This document shows, in pieces, positions 5,227-11,991 of a stretch of DNA of 16,345 nucleotides. The position numbers were made by a program, and so were the translations under genes. The notes beneath the pieces were generated by a model. The model did not search any database. It was not told where the DNA came from and saw only the letters and a program-made list of their open reading frames with translations. The stretch spans positions 1-16,345 of the forward strand of contig DAOWHA010000064.1 of assembly GCA_030641665.1 (NCBI GenBank), given 5' to 3'. Source of the stretch: JAGLTA01 sp023142625. Its GTDB lineage: Bacteria; Patescibacteriota; Patescibacteriia; JAACEG01. Positions within the stretch are counted from its first letter, which is position 1. Every line of letters starts with the position of its first letter.

Positions 5227-5690
5227 ACGTGAAAATACATTTTTATAAGCGGGATAATATAAATACGGATGAAATTATTCCAGCGCGGTATCTGAATTGC
5301 GATAACGAAGCAGAGTTAGCAGAACACGCAATGGAAGATATTGATGAAAATTTTGTTGAAAATGTCCAACAAGGAGATTTTATTATCGCAGGGAAAGATT
5401 TTGGATGCGGATCTTCTCGTGAACACGCCATTTGGGCGTTGCGCGGAGCAGGAGTAAAAGGCGTAATCGTCAAATCTTTTGCCCGCATTTTTTATCGCAA
5501 CGCAATAAATAACGGCTTTTTAGCGATTGAATGCAAAGAGATAAGCGATAATTTAAAAACAGGCGATGAAATAGAAATAAATTTAGAGCAAGGATTTTTT
5601 ACAATTAACGGTAAAAAATATAATTTTTCGCCAATTCCAGATTTTGTAAAAAAAATTATGGAAAAAGGCGGATTACTTAATACAATTTAA
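5223..5690 (+). CDS. leuD: 3-isopropylmalate dehydratase small subunit (short, archaeal-type LeuD)
   Basis: LeuD pairs with the Fe-S large subunit LeuC to isomerise 2-isopropylmalate to 3-isopropylmalate in leucine synthesis in the cytoplasm. Signature GKDFGCGSSREHA occupies residues 57-69. NTDEIIPARYL is at 14-24 and the swivel domain continues through VKSFARIFYRNAINNGF. At 155 aa it belongs to the short class (about 160 aa) common in archaea and many bacteria, not the roughly 200-aa enterobacterial LeuD. In this class the residues after YL (here N25-C26) are in the substrate loop that separates isopropylmalate from homoaconitate enzymes. The pair NC is not one I can assign, so a homoaconitase-like specificity is not excluded by sequence alone, though leuB next door favours leucine. 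leuC is not in the window. It overlaps the Nudix gene by 4 nt and lies 4 nt before leuB. Confidence 0.92.
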   Translation: MNVKIHFYKRDNINTDEIIPARYLNCDNEAELAEHAMEDIDENFVENVQQGDFIIAGKDFGCGSSREHAIWALRGAGVKGVIVKSFARIFYRNAINNGFLAIECKEISDNLKTGDEIEINLEQGFFTINGKKYNFSPIPDFVKKIMEKGGLLNTI

Positions 5691-5694
5691 ATTT

Positions 5695-6759
5695 ATGAAC
5701 AAAAAAATTTGTGTAATAAAAGGCGACGGCATCGGTCCGGAAGTTATGGCAGAAGCCATTAAAATTTTAGATAAAATATCTAAAAAATACGACCACAATT
5801 TTCAATATGTTGAAGCGCTGGCTGGCGGAGCGGCATGGGACGAATGCGGAGAGCATCTTCCAGAAAAAACATTGGAGGTCGCAAATAACAGCGACGCGAT
5901 TCTATTCGGATCAATAGGCGGACCAGTCGAAGATAGTGATCAGCCGAAATGGAAAAATTGTGAAAAGAACGCTCTGCTGGCAATGAGAAAATATTTTGAT
6001 TTATTTACTAATCTGCGCCCATCAATTGTTTTTAAGCCATTAAAAAATATTTCGGTGCTTAAGCCAAAATTAGTCGGAAACGGCTTTGATATTTTAATTA
6101 TACGCGAGCTTACAGGAGGCATCTATTTTGGCGGACATAAGACCAAAAATGGCGTTGCGGAAGATATTATGAGATATTCTGAAGCGGAAGTGAGGCGAGT
6201 CGCAAAAGTGGCCTTTGAGGCGGCAATGAAAAGAAAAAAATTTTTAATTTCCGTTGATAAGGCTAATATTTTAGATTGCTCCGTGCTTTGGAGAAAAGTA
6301 GTGAACGAGGTCGCGGAAGATTATCCGCAAGTCAAACTTCAGCATATGTATGTTGATAATGCGGCTATGCAGCTTGTGATGAATCCGCAAGAATTTGATG
6401 TGATTGTTACTGGAAATATGTTCGGCGATATCCTATCAGATTTGTCTTCAACTTTTGCCGGTTCGCTCGGACTGCTTGCTTCTGCGTCTTTAAATGAATC
6501 TAATTTTGGAATGTATGAGCCGAGCGGAGGATCAGCGCCTGATATTGCGGGGCAGGGGATTGCAAACCCTATCGCGCAAATTCTTTCTGTGGCAATGATG
6601 CTGAAATATTCGTTTGGATTAGAAAATGAAGCGGATAATATTGAACAGGCTGTAATTAAAACATTAGAACAGGATTATCGCACAGGAGATATTTGGGAGC
6701 AAGGGTGTGAGAAAATTGGAACAAAACAGATGGGCGATAAAATCTGCGGGAATATATAG
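5695..6759 (+). CDS. leuB: 3-isopropylmalate dehydrogenase
   Basis: LeuB oxidatively decarboxylates 3-isopropylmalate to 2-oxoisocaproate with NAD+. The 354-aa length is standard. Visible landmarks are GDGIGPE (10-16) and the substrate-binding arginines R98 (LLAMRKYFDLFTNLRP), R108 and R137 (IRELTGGIYFG). The catalytic residues are Y144 and K189 (VDKANILD), and the metal ligands D221, D245 and D249 (YVDNAAMQL, GNMFGDILSD). The NAD-binding EPSGGSAPDIAGQGIANP near 275-292 indicates an NAD-dependent, leucine-type enzyme rather than isocitrate dehydrogenase. The residue roles are by alignment to the Thermus enzyme from memory. It starts 4 nt after leuD and ends 20 nt before a terminator, closing the operon. 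Confidence 0.96.
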   Translation: MNKKICVIKGDGIGPEVMAEAIKILDKISKKYDHNFQYVEALAGGAAWDECGEHLPEKTLEVANNSDAILFGSIGGPVEDSDQPKWKNCEKNALLAMRKYFDLFTNLRPSIVFKPLKNISVLKPKLVGNGFDILIIRELTGGIYFGGHKTKNGVAEDIMRYSEAEVRRVAKVAFEAAMKRKKFLISVDKANILDCSVLWRKVVNEVAEDYPQVKLQHMYVDNAAMQLVMNPQEFDVIVTGNMFGDILSDLSSTFAGSLGLLASASLNESNFGMYEPSGGSAPDIAGQGIANPIAQILSVAMMLKYSFGLENEADNIEQAVIKTLEQDYRTGDIWEQGCEKIGTKQMGDKICGNI

Positions 6760-6778
6760 TACTTATTAAAACAATAAT

Positions 6779-6812
6779 AAAACTCCTAATAATCGGAGTT
6801 TTGTTATTTTTT
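6779..6812. terminator. Bidirectional terminator between leuB and the toxin gene
   Basis: AAAACTCC (6779-6786) pairs with GGAGTTTT (6795-6802) around an 8-nt loop, followed on the + strand by GTTATTTTTTT. On the - strand the same hairpin is followed by a T-rich stretch. It sits between converging genes (leuB stop 6759, toxin stop 6819) and probably serves both. Confidence 0.75.
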
Positions 6813-6818
6813 TATAAA

Positions 6819-7061
6819 TTAAAATTTGTAAGTATTATCAGATCTTCGTTCAACAGTTAAAATAAATAAATCATTATTTTTATTTATTTTGTAAATAATC
6901 CTTATATCTCCTTTTCTTATTCTAAAAATATCGTCGCTACCTTTTAATTTTTTAATATCAAATCTATTTAAAGAATTGTTTTTTAGTTTTAATAAAATTT
7001 CTTTAATTTTTTCTCTCTCTTTTGGACTAAATTTTTTTAATGCTTTGGATATTTTGTCCAT
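6819..7061 (-). CDS. RelE/ParE-superfamily toxin
   Basis: The 80-aa basic protein has the compact RelE-like fold signature. N-terminal helices occupy about residues 3-28 (KALKKFSPKEREKIKEILLKL). Next comes the linker FDIKKLKGSDDIFRIRKGDIRIIYKI (about 39-64), with the typical Y/FRIR.GD.RIIY strand pair, and finally the C-terminal strand LFILTVERRSDNTYKF. Relatives are ribosome-dependent mRNA interferases or gyrase inhibitors; the sequence alone does not settle which. The C-terminal R-R..N.YK region is where RelE-type catalytic basic and tyrosine residues lie. It begins 2 nt after the antitoxin stop, the usual antitoxin-first order. Confidence 0.85.
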   Translation of the reverse strand: MDKISKALKKFSPKEREKIKEILLKLKNNSLNRFDIKKLKGSDDIFRIRKGDIRIIYKINKNNDLFILTVERRSDNTYKF

Positions 7062-7063
7062 AT

Positions 7064-7276
7064 TTATAGGCGTGATAAAATTTCATCAATTTTAATCCCG
7101 CCTTTTTTAATTTTAGTAAAATCAATGATCTCTTCCCAATATTCATCGTTTAAAGGAGATATTTTAAATAGCGGCTTTGATTGTTTAAATACAATGAAAG
7201 ATTCCCCTTGCGCGACTTTTCGCGAATATATCGCCATATTCTGCCTTAATTCTTTTAACCCCACAAAATTTTTCAT
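7064..7276 (-). CDS. Phd/YefM-family antitoxin
   Basis: The N-terminal half, FVGLKELRQNMAIYSRKVAQ followed by GESFIVFKQSKPLFKISP (residues 4-41), is a clear Phd/YefM DNA-binding domain. The C-terminal segment (about 42-70, DEYWEEIIDFTKIKKGGIKIDEIL) is the flexible toxin-neutralising tail. At 70 aa it is typical. It is the first gene of a two-gene operon with the RelE-like toxin, and a promoter with a 24-bp dyad that could be its own operator lies just upstream (7305-7335). The operon starts 65 nt after asd, within which the promoter fits, so it can be transcribed separately from the biosynthetic genes. Confidence 0.88.
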   Translation of the reverse strand: MKNFVGLKELRQNMAIYSRKVAQGESFIVFKQSKPLFKISPLNDEYWEEIIDFTKIKKGGIKIDEILSRL

Positions 7277-7304
7277 AAATTTAAAATTAATTATTAGATT
7301 ATTT

Positions 7305-7335
7305 AAAGTTTAACATTTGTTCAACTTTTTGTCAA
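7305..7335 (-). promoter_or_regulatory. Antitoxin-toxin promoter with overlapping dyad operator
   Basis: Read on the - strand, TTGACA (7335-7330) is a perfect -35 box, followed by a 17-nt spacer and TAAACT (7312-7307, 4/6 match) as -10. Over 7328-7305 lies the dyad AAAGTT-G-AACA-AA-TGTT-A-AACTTT, symmetrical at 20 of 24 positions (two mismatched position pairs: one in the arms and one at the centre). It covers the spacer and the -10, where binding by an antitoxin-toxin complex would block RNA polymerase. The predicted start is near 7300. Confidence 0.6.
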
Positions 7336-7341
7336 ATAATT

Positions 7342-8349
7342 TTATTCTTTATTCACAACCAATTCGGCGATTTGAACTGCGTTTAGCGCGGCGCCTTTTA
7401 AAATTTGATCTCCGCAGACAAAAAATTCCAACCCATTCTTTCCAAAAATTAAGCTGTTTCTTATTCTACCAACCTCAATATCATATTTTCTGCTTGCGGT
7501 TATCGGCATCGGATAGACGCAATTTTCAATATCGTCCCGAACTTCAATTCCGTCTGTATTTTTAAAAATATTTTTAATTTTCAAAACACCAATCTCTTTT
7601 TTAGTTTCAACTAAAATATTTTCTGAATGCGCGCGCACTATCGGCACTCTAACACAGGAGCAGGAAATTTTTATATTTTCGTCATTAAATATTTTTTTTG
7701 TCTCCCAAACGACTTTCATCTCTTCTTTCGTGTATCCGTTTTTTTGAAAAGCGTCAATATGCGGAATCAAATTAAAAGCGAGAGGATGCTGAAAAATTTT
7801 GTTGGCAGTTTTTTCGCCTTTAAGAAATTTTTTTGTTTCAATTTTTAATTCCTTCATGCCTTGCGCGCCGGCTCCGCTTGCAGCCTGATATGTTGAGATA
7901 ATAATTTTTTTTAATCCGAAATTTTTATAAATTTGCCATAATGGAATGGCGGCAATAGCTGTTGTGCAGTTTGGGTTTGCGATTAGCAGCGAATTTTTTA
8001 TTTCATTTGGATTTATTTCAGGAATAATTAGCGGGACATTTTTGTCGTATCTAAAAGTTGAAGAATTATCAATTACAATGCAGCCTGCGGAAATTGCTTT
8101 TTTAGAGTTTTTTTTCGGCCATTCGCCGCCAATTGCGAAAAAAGCGATATTCAATTTGCTGTAATTCGCGCGATTTGCGTCTTGTATAATAATTTCGCCA
8201 AGCGGAGTTTTGATTTTTTTACCCGTGGACTTTTCAGAAGCGTATAAACTCAGCGATTCAATCGGAAATTTTTTATCAAACAGAACTTTTAAAATTTCTC
8301 TGCCAACTATCCCTGTAGCGCCAAAAATCCCAATTTTTTGTTTTAGCAT
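7342..8349 (-). CDS. asd: Aspartate-semialdehyde dehydrogenase
   Basis: Asd reduces L-aspartyl-4-phosphate to aspartate semialdehyde (ASA) with NADPH. The 335-aa protein shows the Rossmann loop GIFGATGIVGRE (7-18), the segment DNSSTFR...VPLIIPEINP (94-114) and catalytic C128 in NPNCTT. It also has the substrate loop STYQAASGAGAQGM (152-165) and the acid-base histidine H241 in VRVPIVRAHSENILVE. The gene starts 4 nt after lysC, so both act in one operon. ASA normally feeds lysine, methionine and threonine. Here it is also the substrate of AroA' encoded upstream on the same strand, which gives this gene a role in aromatic synthesis. Confidence 0.96.
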   Translation of the reverse strand: MLKQKIGIFGATGIVGREILKVLFDKKFPIESLSLYASEKSTGKKIKTPLGEIIIQDANRANYSKLNIAFFAIGGEWPKKNSKKAISAGCIVIDNSSTFRYDKNVPLIIPEINPNEIKNSLLIANPNCTTAIAAIPLWQIYKNFGLKKIIISTYQAASGAGAQGMKELKIETKKFLKGEKTANKIFQHPLAFNLIPHIDAFQKNGYTKEEMKVVWETKKIFNDENIKISCSCVRVPIVRAHSENILVETKKEIGVLKIKNIFKNTDGIEVRDDIENCVYPMPITASRKYDIEVGRIRNSLIFGKNGLEFFVCGDQILKGAALNAVQIAELVVNKE

Positions 8350-8353
8350 AATT

Positions 8354-9703
8354 TTATTTTATAAATATTCTATGAAAATTACGCATTACTTTTTCCATTT
8401 CGTTAGTCCGCACAATTGCTTCTAATCTCACGCAATTTTTATACGGAAAAGCGCCGATTTGAGGATCAGGGCAAATTTTAAGCAGAGCGTTATTAAAAAT
8501 ATTTACCGTTTTCCAGTCTAAATTTCCGATTAGCGTGACCATATTCACTGGCGAAGCGTTTATTTCGCAATTTCTTTTTTTTAGTTCCCTGATTGCTTTT
8601 TTTAGATTTCCATTTTTACTATCAACAACTATCTGCAGGCTGTCGCGCGTGTTTCGTATCAAAACCATATTAAGCGAGAGTAAATTTAAAATTTTGCTGA
8701 TTTCAAATAGGAATCCGTATTCGTTAATGCCATCGCCGCTCACAACCATCATTGTAAGCCCTTTTTTAAAACCTATAATTTTCGCGCCTTTATATTTTGA
8801 GTTGTTCGCGCTTATTAAAGTTCTCCTGCTATAATCGCTGATTGACGCAACCTCAACAGAAATTTTTATTTTTTTAACATACTGCATCGCTTTATTATGG
8901 ATAATTTTACCCGACTCTTCAGCTTCAATATAGCTTAAATAGGGGATTGTTTTTGTGTTTTTAATAATCCTTGGGTCAGCGGATAAAATTCCATTAACAT
9001 TTTTCCATAAAATAATTTTGCTTGCTTTCATAGCTACCCCAATAAAACAGGCGGTAGTATCCGTTCCCCCGCGACCTAATGTTGTTGTGTCTCCATTTTT
9101 TGAAATTCCAGTAAATCCTGAAATTATTGGAATTGATTTTATATTTTTAAATTTTGCGGTAATATTTTTTATGGATTTTTCAAAGTCAATATTAGCGTTT
9201 AAATGGTTATCGTCTGTAATAATTGGAATATTCTCGGAAAAAAATTTTTGTGAAAATAGATTATCAGAATTTAAAAATTCAGTAAAAAAAATAACTGACA
9301 TTTTTTCGCCATAAGATAAAATTTTATCTTGAAAAGCGTTTGATGAATTAAATTTATCTATTTTCCTAAAATCATTTTCAAGGTTTTTTAAAAGTTTATC
9401 AATTTCAGTAATCGCGATTTCTTTATTTTTCTTATCCATCTTTACAAAATCAATCATCTGAATATGCTTCGCGCGAATTTTTTCAATATTTTTTTTAATT
9501 AATTCATTGTTTTTTTTCGCAATTGAAAGTAAGCCTGCTAATTCGTCAGTCGTTCCGTTTAACGCAGATACGACAACAATCGGCTGATAGCCTTTTTTTA
9601 TTTGTTCTTTAATTTGTTGTTTTATCAATAAAATAAATTCAACATTAAAAATTCCGCCTCCGAATTTATTAACGATAATTTTATTTTGCATTTTTATTTT
9701 CAT
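8354..9703 (-). CDS. lysC: Aspartate kinase
   Basis: LysC phosphorylates aspartate to aspartyl-4-phosphate, the step before Asd. The 449-aa product has an amino-acid kinase domain with KFGGG (13-17, a variant of the usual KFGGS), VVVSALNGTTDEL (43-54) and SYGEKMS (130-136). It continues with GFTG...TTLGRGGTDTTA (196-218) and WKNVNGILSADPRI (233-246). A C-terminal regulatory region of ACT type starts at about residue 316 (TMMVVSGDGINEYGFLFEISKIL), suggesting allosteric feedback by an end product. Two in-frame ATGs (residues 1 and 5) are possible starts. It is a monofunctional kinase with no homoserine dehydrogenase fused. Between it and aroB' lies MITE copy B, which may or may not interrupt co-transcription. 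Confidence 0.94.
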   Translation of the reverse strand: MKIKMQNKIIVNKFGGGIFNVEFILLIKQQIKEQIKKGYQPIVVVSALNGTTDELAGLLSIAKKNNELIKKNIEKIRAKHIQMIDFVKMDKKNKEIAITEIDKLLKNLENDFRKIDKFNSSNAFQDKILSYGEKMSVIFFTEFLNSDNLFSQKFFSENIPIITDDNHLNANIDFEKSIKNITAKFKNIKSIPIISGFTGISKNGDTTTLGRGGTDTTACFIGVAMKASKIILWKNVNGILSADPRIIKNTKTIPYLSYIEAEESGKIIHNKAMQYVKKIKISVEVASISDYSRRTLISANNSKYKGAKIIGFKKGLTMMVVSGDGINEYGFLFEISKILNLLSLNMVLIRNTRDSLQIVVDSKNGNLKKAIRELKKRNCEINASPVNMVTLIGNLDWKTVNIFNNALLKICPDPQIGAFPYKNCVRLEAIVRTNEMEKVMRNFHRIFIK

Positions 9704-9733
9704 ATTTTTTAATCACGAAATGAGTAAATTCCA

Positions 9734-9891
9734 TTGTCTTTGCGAGGAGCTGAACGAGTGAAACGAGTGAGGCGCGACGAAGCAATCGCGTTAATATTCG
9801 TATAAACTATGCAAAAGCAATTTTATAATCACAGATTTGTCTGCTCGGTAATGGGATTGCTTCGTCGGCTATCGCCTCCTCGCAAAGACAA
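9734..9891. repeat. MITE-like palindrome, copy B (TGTCTTTGCGAG family)
   Basis: The terminal inverted repeats TTGTCTTTGCGAGG (9734-9747) and CCTCGCAAAGACAA (9878-9891) are perfect. Inner inverted blocks are GACGAAGCAATC (9776-9787) and GATTGCTTCGTC (9855-9866). It shares ends and inner blocks with copy A (2117-2254), plus the TCGGTAATGRGATTGCTTCG segment, but the middle differs. It sits between aroB' and lysC in an otherwise co-directional gene run. Confidence 0.8.
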
Positions 9892-9915
9892 GAGGAAGCA
9901 TAGAATTTTGAAATC

Positions 9916-10923
9916 CTACTTTTCCAAAATCGTCTCTTTGATTTTTTGTCCGAAATGCCTGCCGATTCCGCTCTCTTGCAAAAACGCCAAAATTTTATCA
10001 CCCTTTTTTAATTTTGCGACGGAAATATAACTGCCGTCTTTTTTTGTTAAGCGGATTGTTTCTGCGTTTTGCATTATCAAACTTATATTCCTGTTTTCAA
10101 ATTTTGCTTTAATAATTAACATCGGGCGTTTTTCAATTTTCGCCCGCCCGATAATAGCCTGCTCGGTATTTCCTTGAGGATCAATAATCAGCGCTTTATC
10201 TCCGCTTTTTAATTCAGCCAAATATTTTGTTTTATCATTCGGCATTCTAATATAAGCATGCGCTCCGCCCGCGTTTACTCTAAATGCCCGCGGATCGCAA
10301 TATGGATTTTCAACATTCTCATTATAGACCAAAAACATAGCGCTGGCGGAATCGCCGATCAGCATTCCTTGTCCGGGATTTAAAATTGATGAAGTGTCAA
10401 CAACAACTCTGTCGCCAATGCCGAGCGCTTTTATGTTTGTGATTTCCGCTTTAACTAATTTTAATTTTTCGTTTTGCGTCTCTTTAATAAGTCCGCCGAC
10501 CTTTTTAATTTCATTTAAATCATCTGTTTCTAATAAAATTCCATCCGCGCCAACCTCCATAGTCTCCAGCGCTAATTTTGCTTCTTTGCAATTTTTAACA
10601 TATTGGATAATATTAGAGGTTTTAGAAATAAGATTTTCCAGTGGAATAATTGTCCATTCTCTGTTTTTAACAATAATCGGAATTTTTCCTTGATATTTAA
10701 TCGCCTCATCTTCTGATTCTTTGTTTTTTAAAAAAACTTCTGCGACATTTTTACCGACTTCTAAATCCGCTTTTGCGTTTTTTGCAATTATTTTGACGCG
10801 CGACAATTCTTTGATTTTATCAATATTTTCAACATCAACATAAATCGCTTCAAATCCGCTTTCAATCGCCAGCGTCGCTAATTTTTTATCCCAATAAGGG
10901 AGTTTATACCAAAATTTTTTCAT
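9916..10923 (-). CDS. aroB': 3-dehydroquinate synthase II (archaeal-type AroB')
   Basis: This enzyme deaminates and cyclises 2-amino-3,7-dideoxy-D-threo-hept-6-ulosonate (ADH) to 3-dehydroquinate using NAD+. It replaces the classical AroB, to which it is unrelated. Landmarks are VGKNVAEVFL (56-65), LETMEVGADGILLETDD (119-135), GDRVVVDTSSILNPGQGMLIG (170-190) and the hallmark PRAFRVNAGGAHAY (211-224). The C-terminal half is a beta-rich domain. The 335-aa length is close to MJ1249-type proteins. Replacement of the more usual cysteine by serine in the VDTSS segment is a minor variation. It follows aroA' by 39 nt and its substrate is the AroA' product, which makes the assignment mutually supporting. 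Confidence 0.93.
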   Translation of the reverse strand: MKKFWYKLPYWDKKLATLAIESGFEAIYVDVENIDKIKELSRVKIIAKNAKADLEVGKNVAEVFLKNKESEDEAIKYQGKIPIIVKNREWTIIPLENLISKTSNIIQYVKNCKEAKLALETMEVGADGILLETDDLNEIKKVGGLIKETQNEKLKLVKAEITNIKALGIGDRVVVDTSSILNPGQGMLIGDSASAMFLVYNENVENPYCDPRAFRVNAGGAHAYIRMPNDKTKYLAELKSGDKALIIDPQGNTEQAIIGRAKIEKRPMLIIKAKFENRNISLIMQNAETIRLTKKDGSYISVAKLKKGDKILAFLQESGIGRHFGQKIKETILEK

Positions 10924-10962
10924 AAATTTAAAATGTTTAAATGTTATTGTGTTTAAATGATT

Positions 10963-11730
10963 TTAATTATAAACCGCGCTTCTTATTTTTTTAATCATTT
11001 CGGGCACATTCTCTGCTTGAAAAGCGTTTCGTCCAACCGAAACACCAGCAGCGCCAACAGAAACACAATCACTAATTGATTTTAGCATCTCTTCTTCACT
11101 CCCTTTTGCTCCGCCAGCAATTACGACCGGAATATCAACCCCTTCACAGACCTCGCGAAAACTTTTCGCGTCTCCAGTAAACGGCACCTTTACAATATCC
11201 GCTCCGAGTTCAAACGCGACGCGCGCGGCATGCTTTACTCTTTCTGCGTCTGTGTAATTGACAATCTTTCCGCCGACTTCGTTTCGCGGATACATCATCG
11301 CCAAGAGAGGCAAGCCAAGCTCTTCGCATTCGCGAGAAATTTTTCCTAAATCCGCAAGCATTTCAGGTTCATATTTATTTCCTAAATTTATATGAATTGA
11401 CACGCCTTGCGCGCCCATCTCTTTTATCTCTTTTGGAGTTGCGATTAAAACTTTTTTTAACACAACGCCCATTCCCGTTGAAGCAGAGCAATGAATAATT
11501 GTTGGCAGATCACCAATAACATCTTTATATTTTTTATAAATACCCTTATGAATAACAATCGCGTCAACACCTGCTTTAACTCCAGCAATAGTGTGTTTTG
11601 TGTTAATAATAACTTGTTTCATATCAATTAATCCGTTGATAGGACCGTCGCTAACGCCGTGATCCATCGGCAAAATAACGGTTTTGCCTTCTGGGCTGAT
11701 AATTTTTGATAATAATTCTTGTTTGTCCAT
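10963..11730 (-). CDS. aroA': 2-amino-3,7-dideoxy-D-threo-hept-6-ulosonate synthase (AroA')
   Basis: AroA' is a class I aldolase-like enzyme that condenses aspartate semialdehyde with 6-deoxy-5-ketofructose 1-phosphate (or a related ketose donor) to give ADH, the first step of the non-DAHP shikimate entry. The 255-aa TIM barrel has LPMDHGVSDGPINGL (20-34) with D23-H24, GVKAGVDAIVIHKG (50-63), MMYPRN with Y147, and the Schiff-base lysine K181 in DIVKVPFTGD. It ends with the phosphate-binding IAGGAKG and VGRNAF loops. The residue roles follow MJ0400 from memory. A plain fructose-bisphosphate aldolase is the alternative, but adjacency to aroB' and to the ASA-making lysC-asd pair favours ADH synthase. 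Upstream lie a leader peptide and an attenuator-like structure. Confidence 0.92.
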   Translation of the reverse strand: MDKQELLSKIISPEGKTVILPMDHGVSDGPINGLIDMKQVIINTKHTIAGVKAGVDAIVIHKGIYKKYKDVIGDLPTIIHCSASTGMGVVLKKVLIATPKEIKEMGAQGVSIHINLGNKYEPEMLADLGKISRECEELGLPLLAMMYPRNEVGGKIVNYTDAERVKHAARVAFELGADIVKVPFTGDAKSFREVCEGVDIPVVIAGGAKGSEEEMLKSISDCVSVGAAGVSVGRNAFQAENVPEMIKKIRSAVYN

Positions 11731-11753
11731 AATTTTTAATGATTATATAATTT

Positions 11754-11777
11754 AAAAAAACCTCTCGTGAGGCTTTT
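11754..11777 (-). terminator. Leader terminator upstream of aroA'
   Basis: Read on the - strand, AAAAGCCTC (11777-11769) pairs with GAGGTTTTT (11764-11756), closed by an ACGA tetraloop with one G-U pair, and the run of seven T ends at 11754. It is a complete rho-independent terminator placed 24 nt before the aroA' start codon, so transcripts from the upstream promoter would stop here unless it is prevented from forming. Confidence 0.7.
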
Positions 11778-11812
11778 GTTTTTAGTTATTTTGTAAATTA
11801 ACAATCGCCTCA
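11768..11812 (-). promoter_or_regulatory. Candidate antiterminator of the aroA' attenuator
   Basis: Read on the - strand, TGAGGC (11812-11807) and TTGTT (11804-11800) are complementary to AACAA (11780-11776) and GCCTCA (11773-11768). This is 11 pairs with one 2x2 internal loop and a 19-nt loop. The 3' arm uses the same GCCTC needed for the terminator at 11754-11777, so the two hairpins exclude each other. The 5' arm lies inside the Phe/Tyr-rich leader ORF, so ribosome position could choose between them. No RNA folding was computed. Confidence 0.5.
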
Positions 11813-11868
11813 AATAATAAAATTAAAAAAATAATAAAATACGAAAAAAGAGAAAAATAAATTTTCAT
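11782..11868 (-). CDS. Putative Phe/Tyr-rich leader peptide of the aroA' operon (28 aa)
   Basis: An ATG at 11868-11866 opens a 28-codon frame ending in TAA at 11784-11782. The peptide begins MKIYFSLFSYFIIF and ends LFEAIVNLQNN. It has five Phe (5, 8, 11, 14, 19) and two Tyr (4, 10) among the first 19 residues. The frame lies between a consensus promoter (11971-11944) and the leader terminator, and its last codons run into the antiterminator arm. This is the arrangement of transcription attenuators such as pheA and pheST leaders. Caveats: no Shine-Dalgarno is visible, and AT-rich DNA favours Phe, Tyr and Ile codons by composition alone. The peptide itself needs no function. Confidence 0.45.
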   Translation of the reverse strand: MKIYFSLFSYFIIFLILLFEAIVNLQNN

Positions 11869-11943
11869 AAATATTAAAGATGATTGTTTTGTCTATTTTA
11901 ATTGAATTCATTTGCATTGTTAAGTTTTTTTGCTTTATAATCT

Positions 11944-11971
11944 ATTTTACTTCTTATTATATTTTTGTCAA
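11944..11971 (-). promoter_or_regulatory. Promoter of the aroA' leader
   Basis: Read on the - strand, TTGACA (11971-11966) is a perfect -35 box and TAAAAT (11949-11944) a 5/6 -10 box at 16-nt spacing. Transcription would start near 11937, giving a leader of about 205 nt that holds the short ORF and the paired hairpins. The -35 overlaps that of a candidate ilvB promoter in the symmetrical TTTGTCAAA. Confidence 0.55.
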
Positions 11972-11991
11972 ATTTTAATTTTTATTATAGT
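11965..11991 (+). promoter_or_regulatory. Candidate ilvB promoter
   Basis: TTGTCA (11965-11970, 5/6) and TATAGT (11986-11991, 5/6) lie 15 nt apart, two less than ideal. The start would be near 11998, leaving a leader of about 60 nt to the ilvB ATG. That leader holds only a weak hairpin, GATGT-TAAACT-ACATC (12017-12032). The rest of the 11731-12057 spacer belongs to the divergent aroA' leader. Confidence 0.3.

Noticed and set aside
8535..9314. Long + strand ORFs opposite lysC (for example 8535-8834 and 8955-9314)
   Set aside because: They are antisense frames of lysC, which has full family motifs across its length, and they lack ribosome-binding sites and recognisable domains.
11782..11868. 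Reading the aroA' leader as a T-box riboswitch
   Set aside because: I see no T-box consensus (TGGNACCGCG-like) or Stem I specifier layout. The short ORF plus alternative hairpins fits ribosome-mediated attenuation better.
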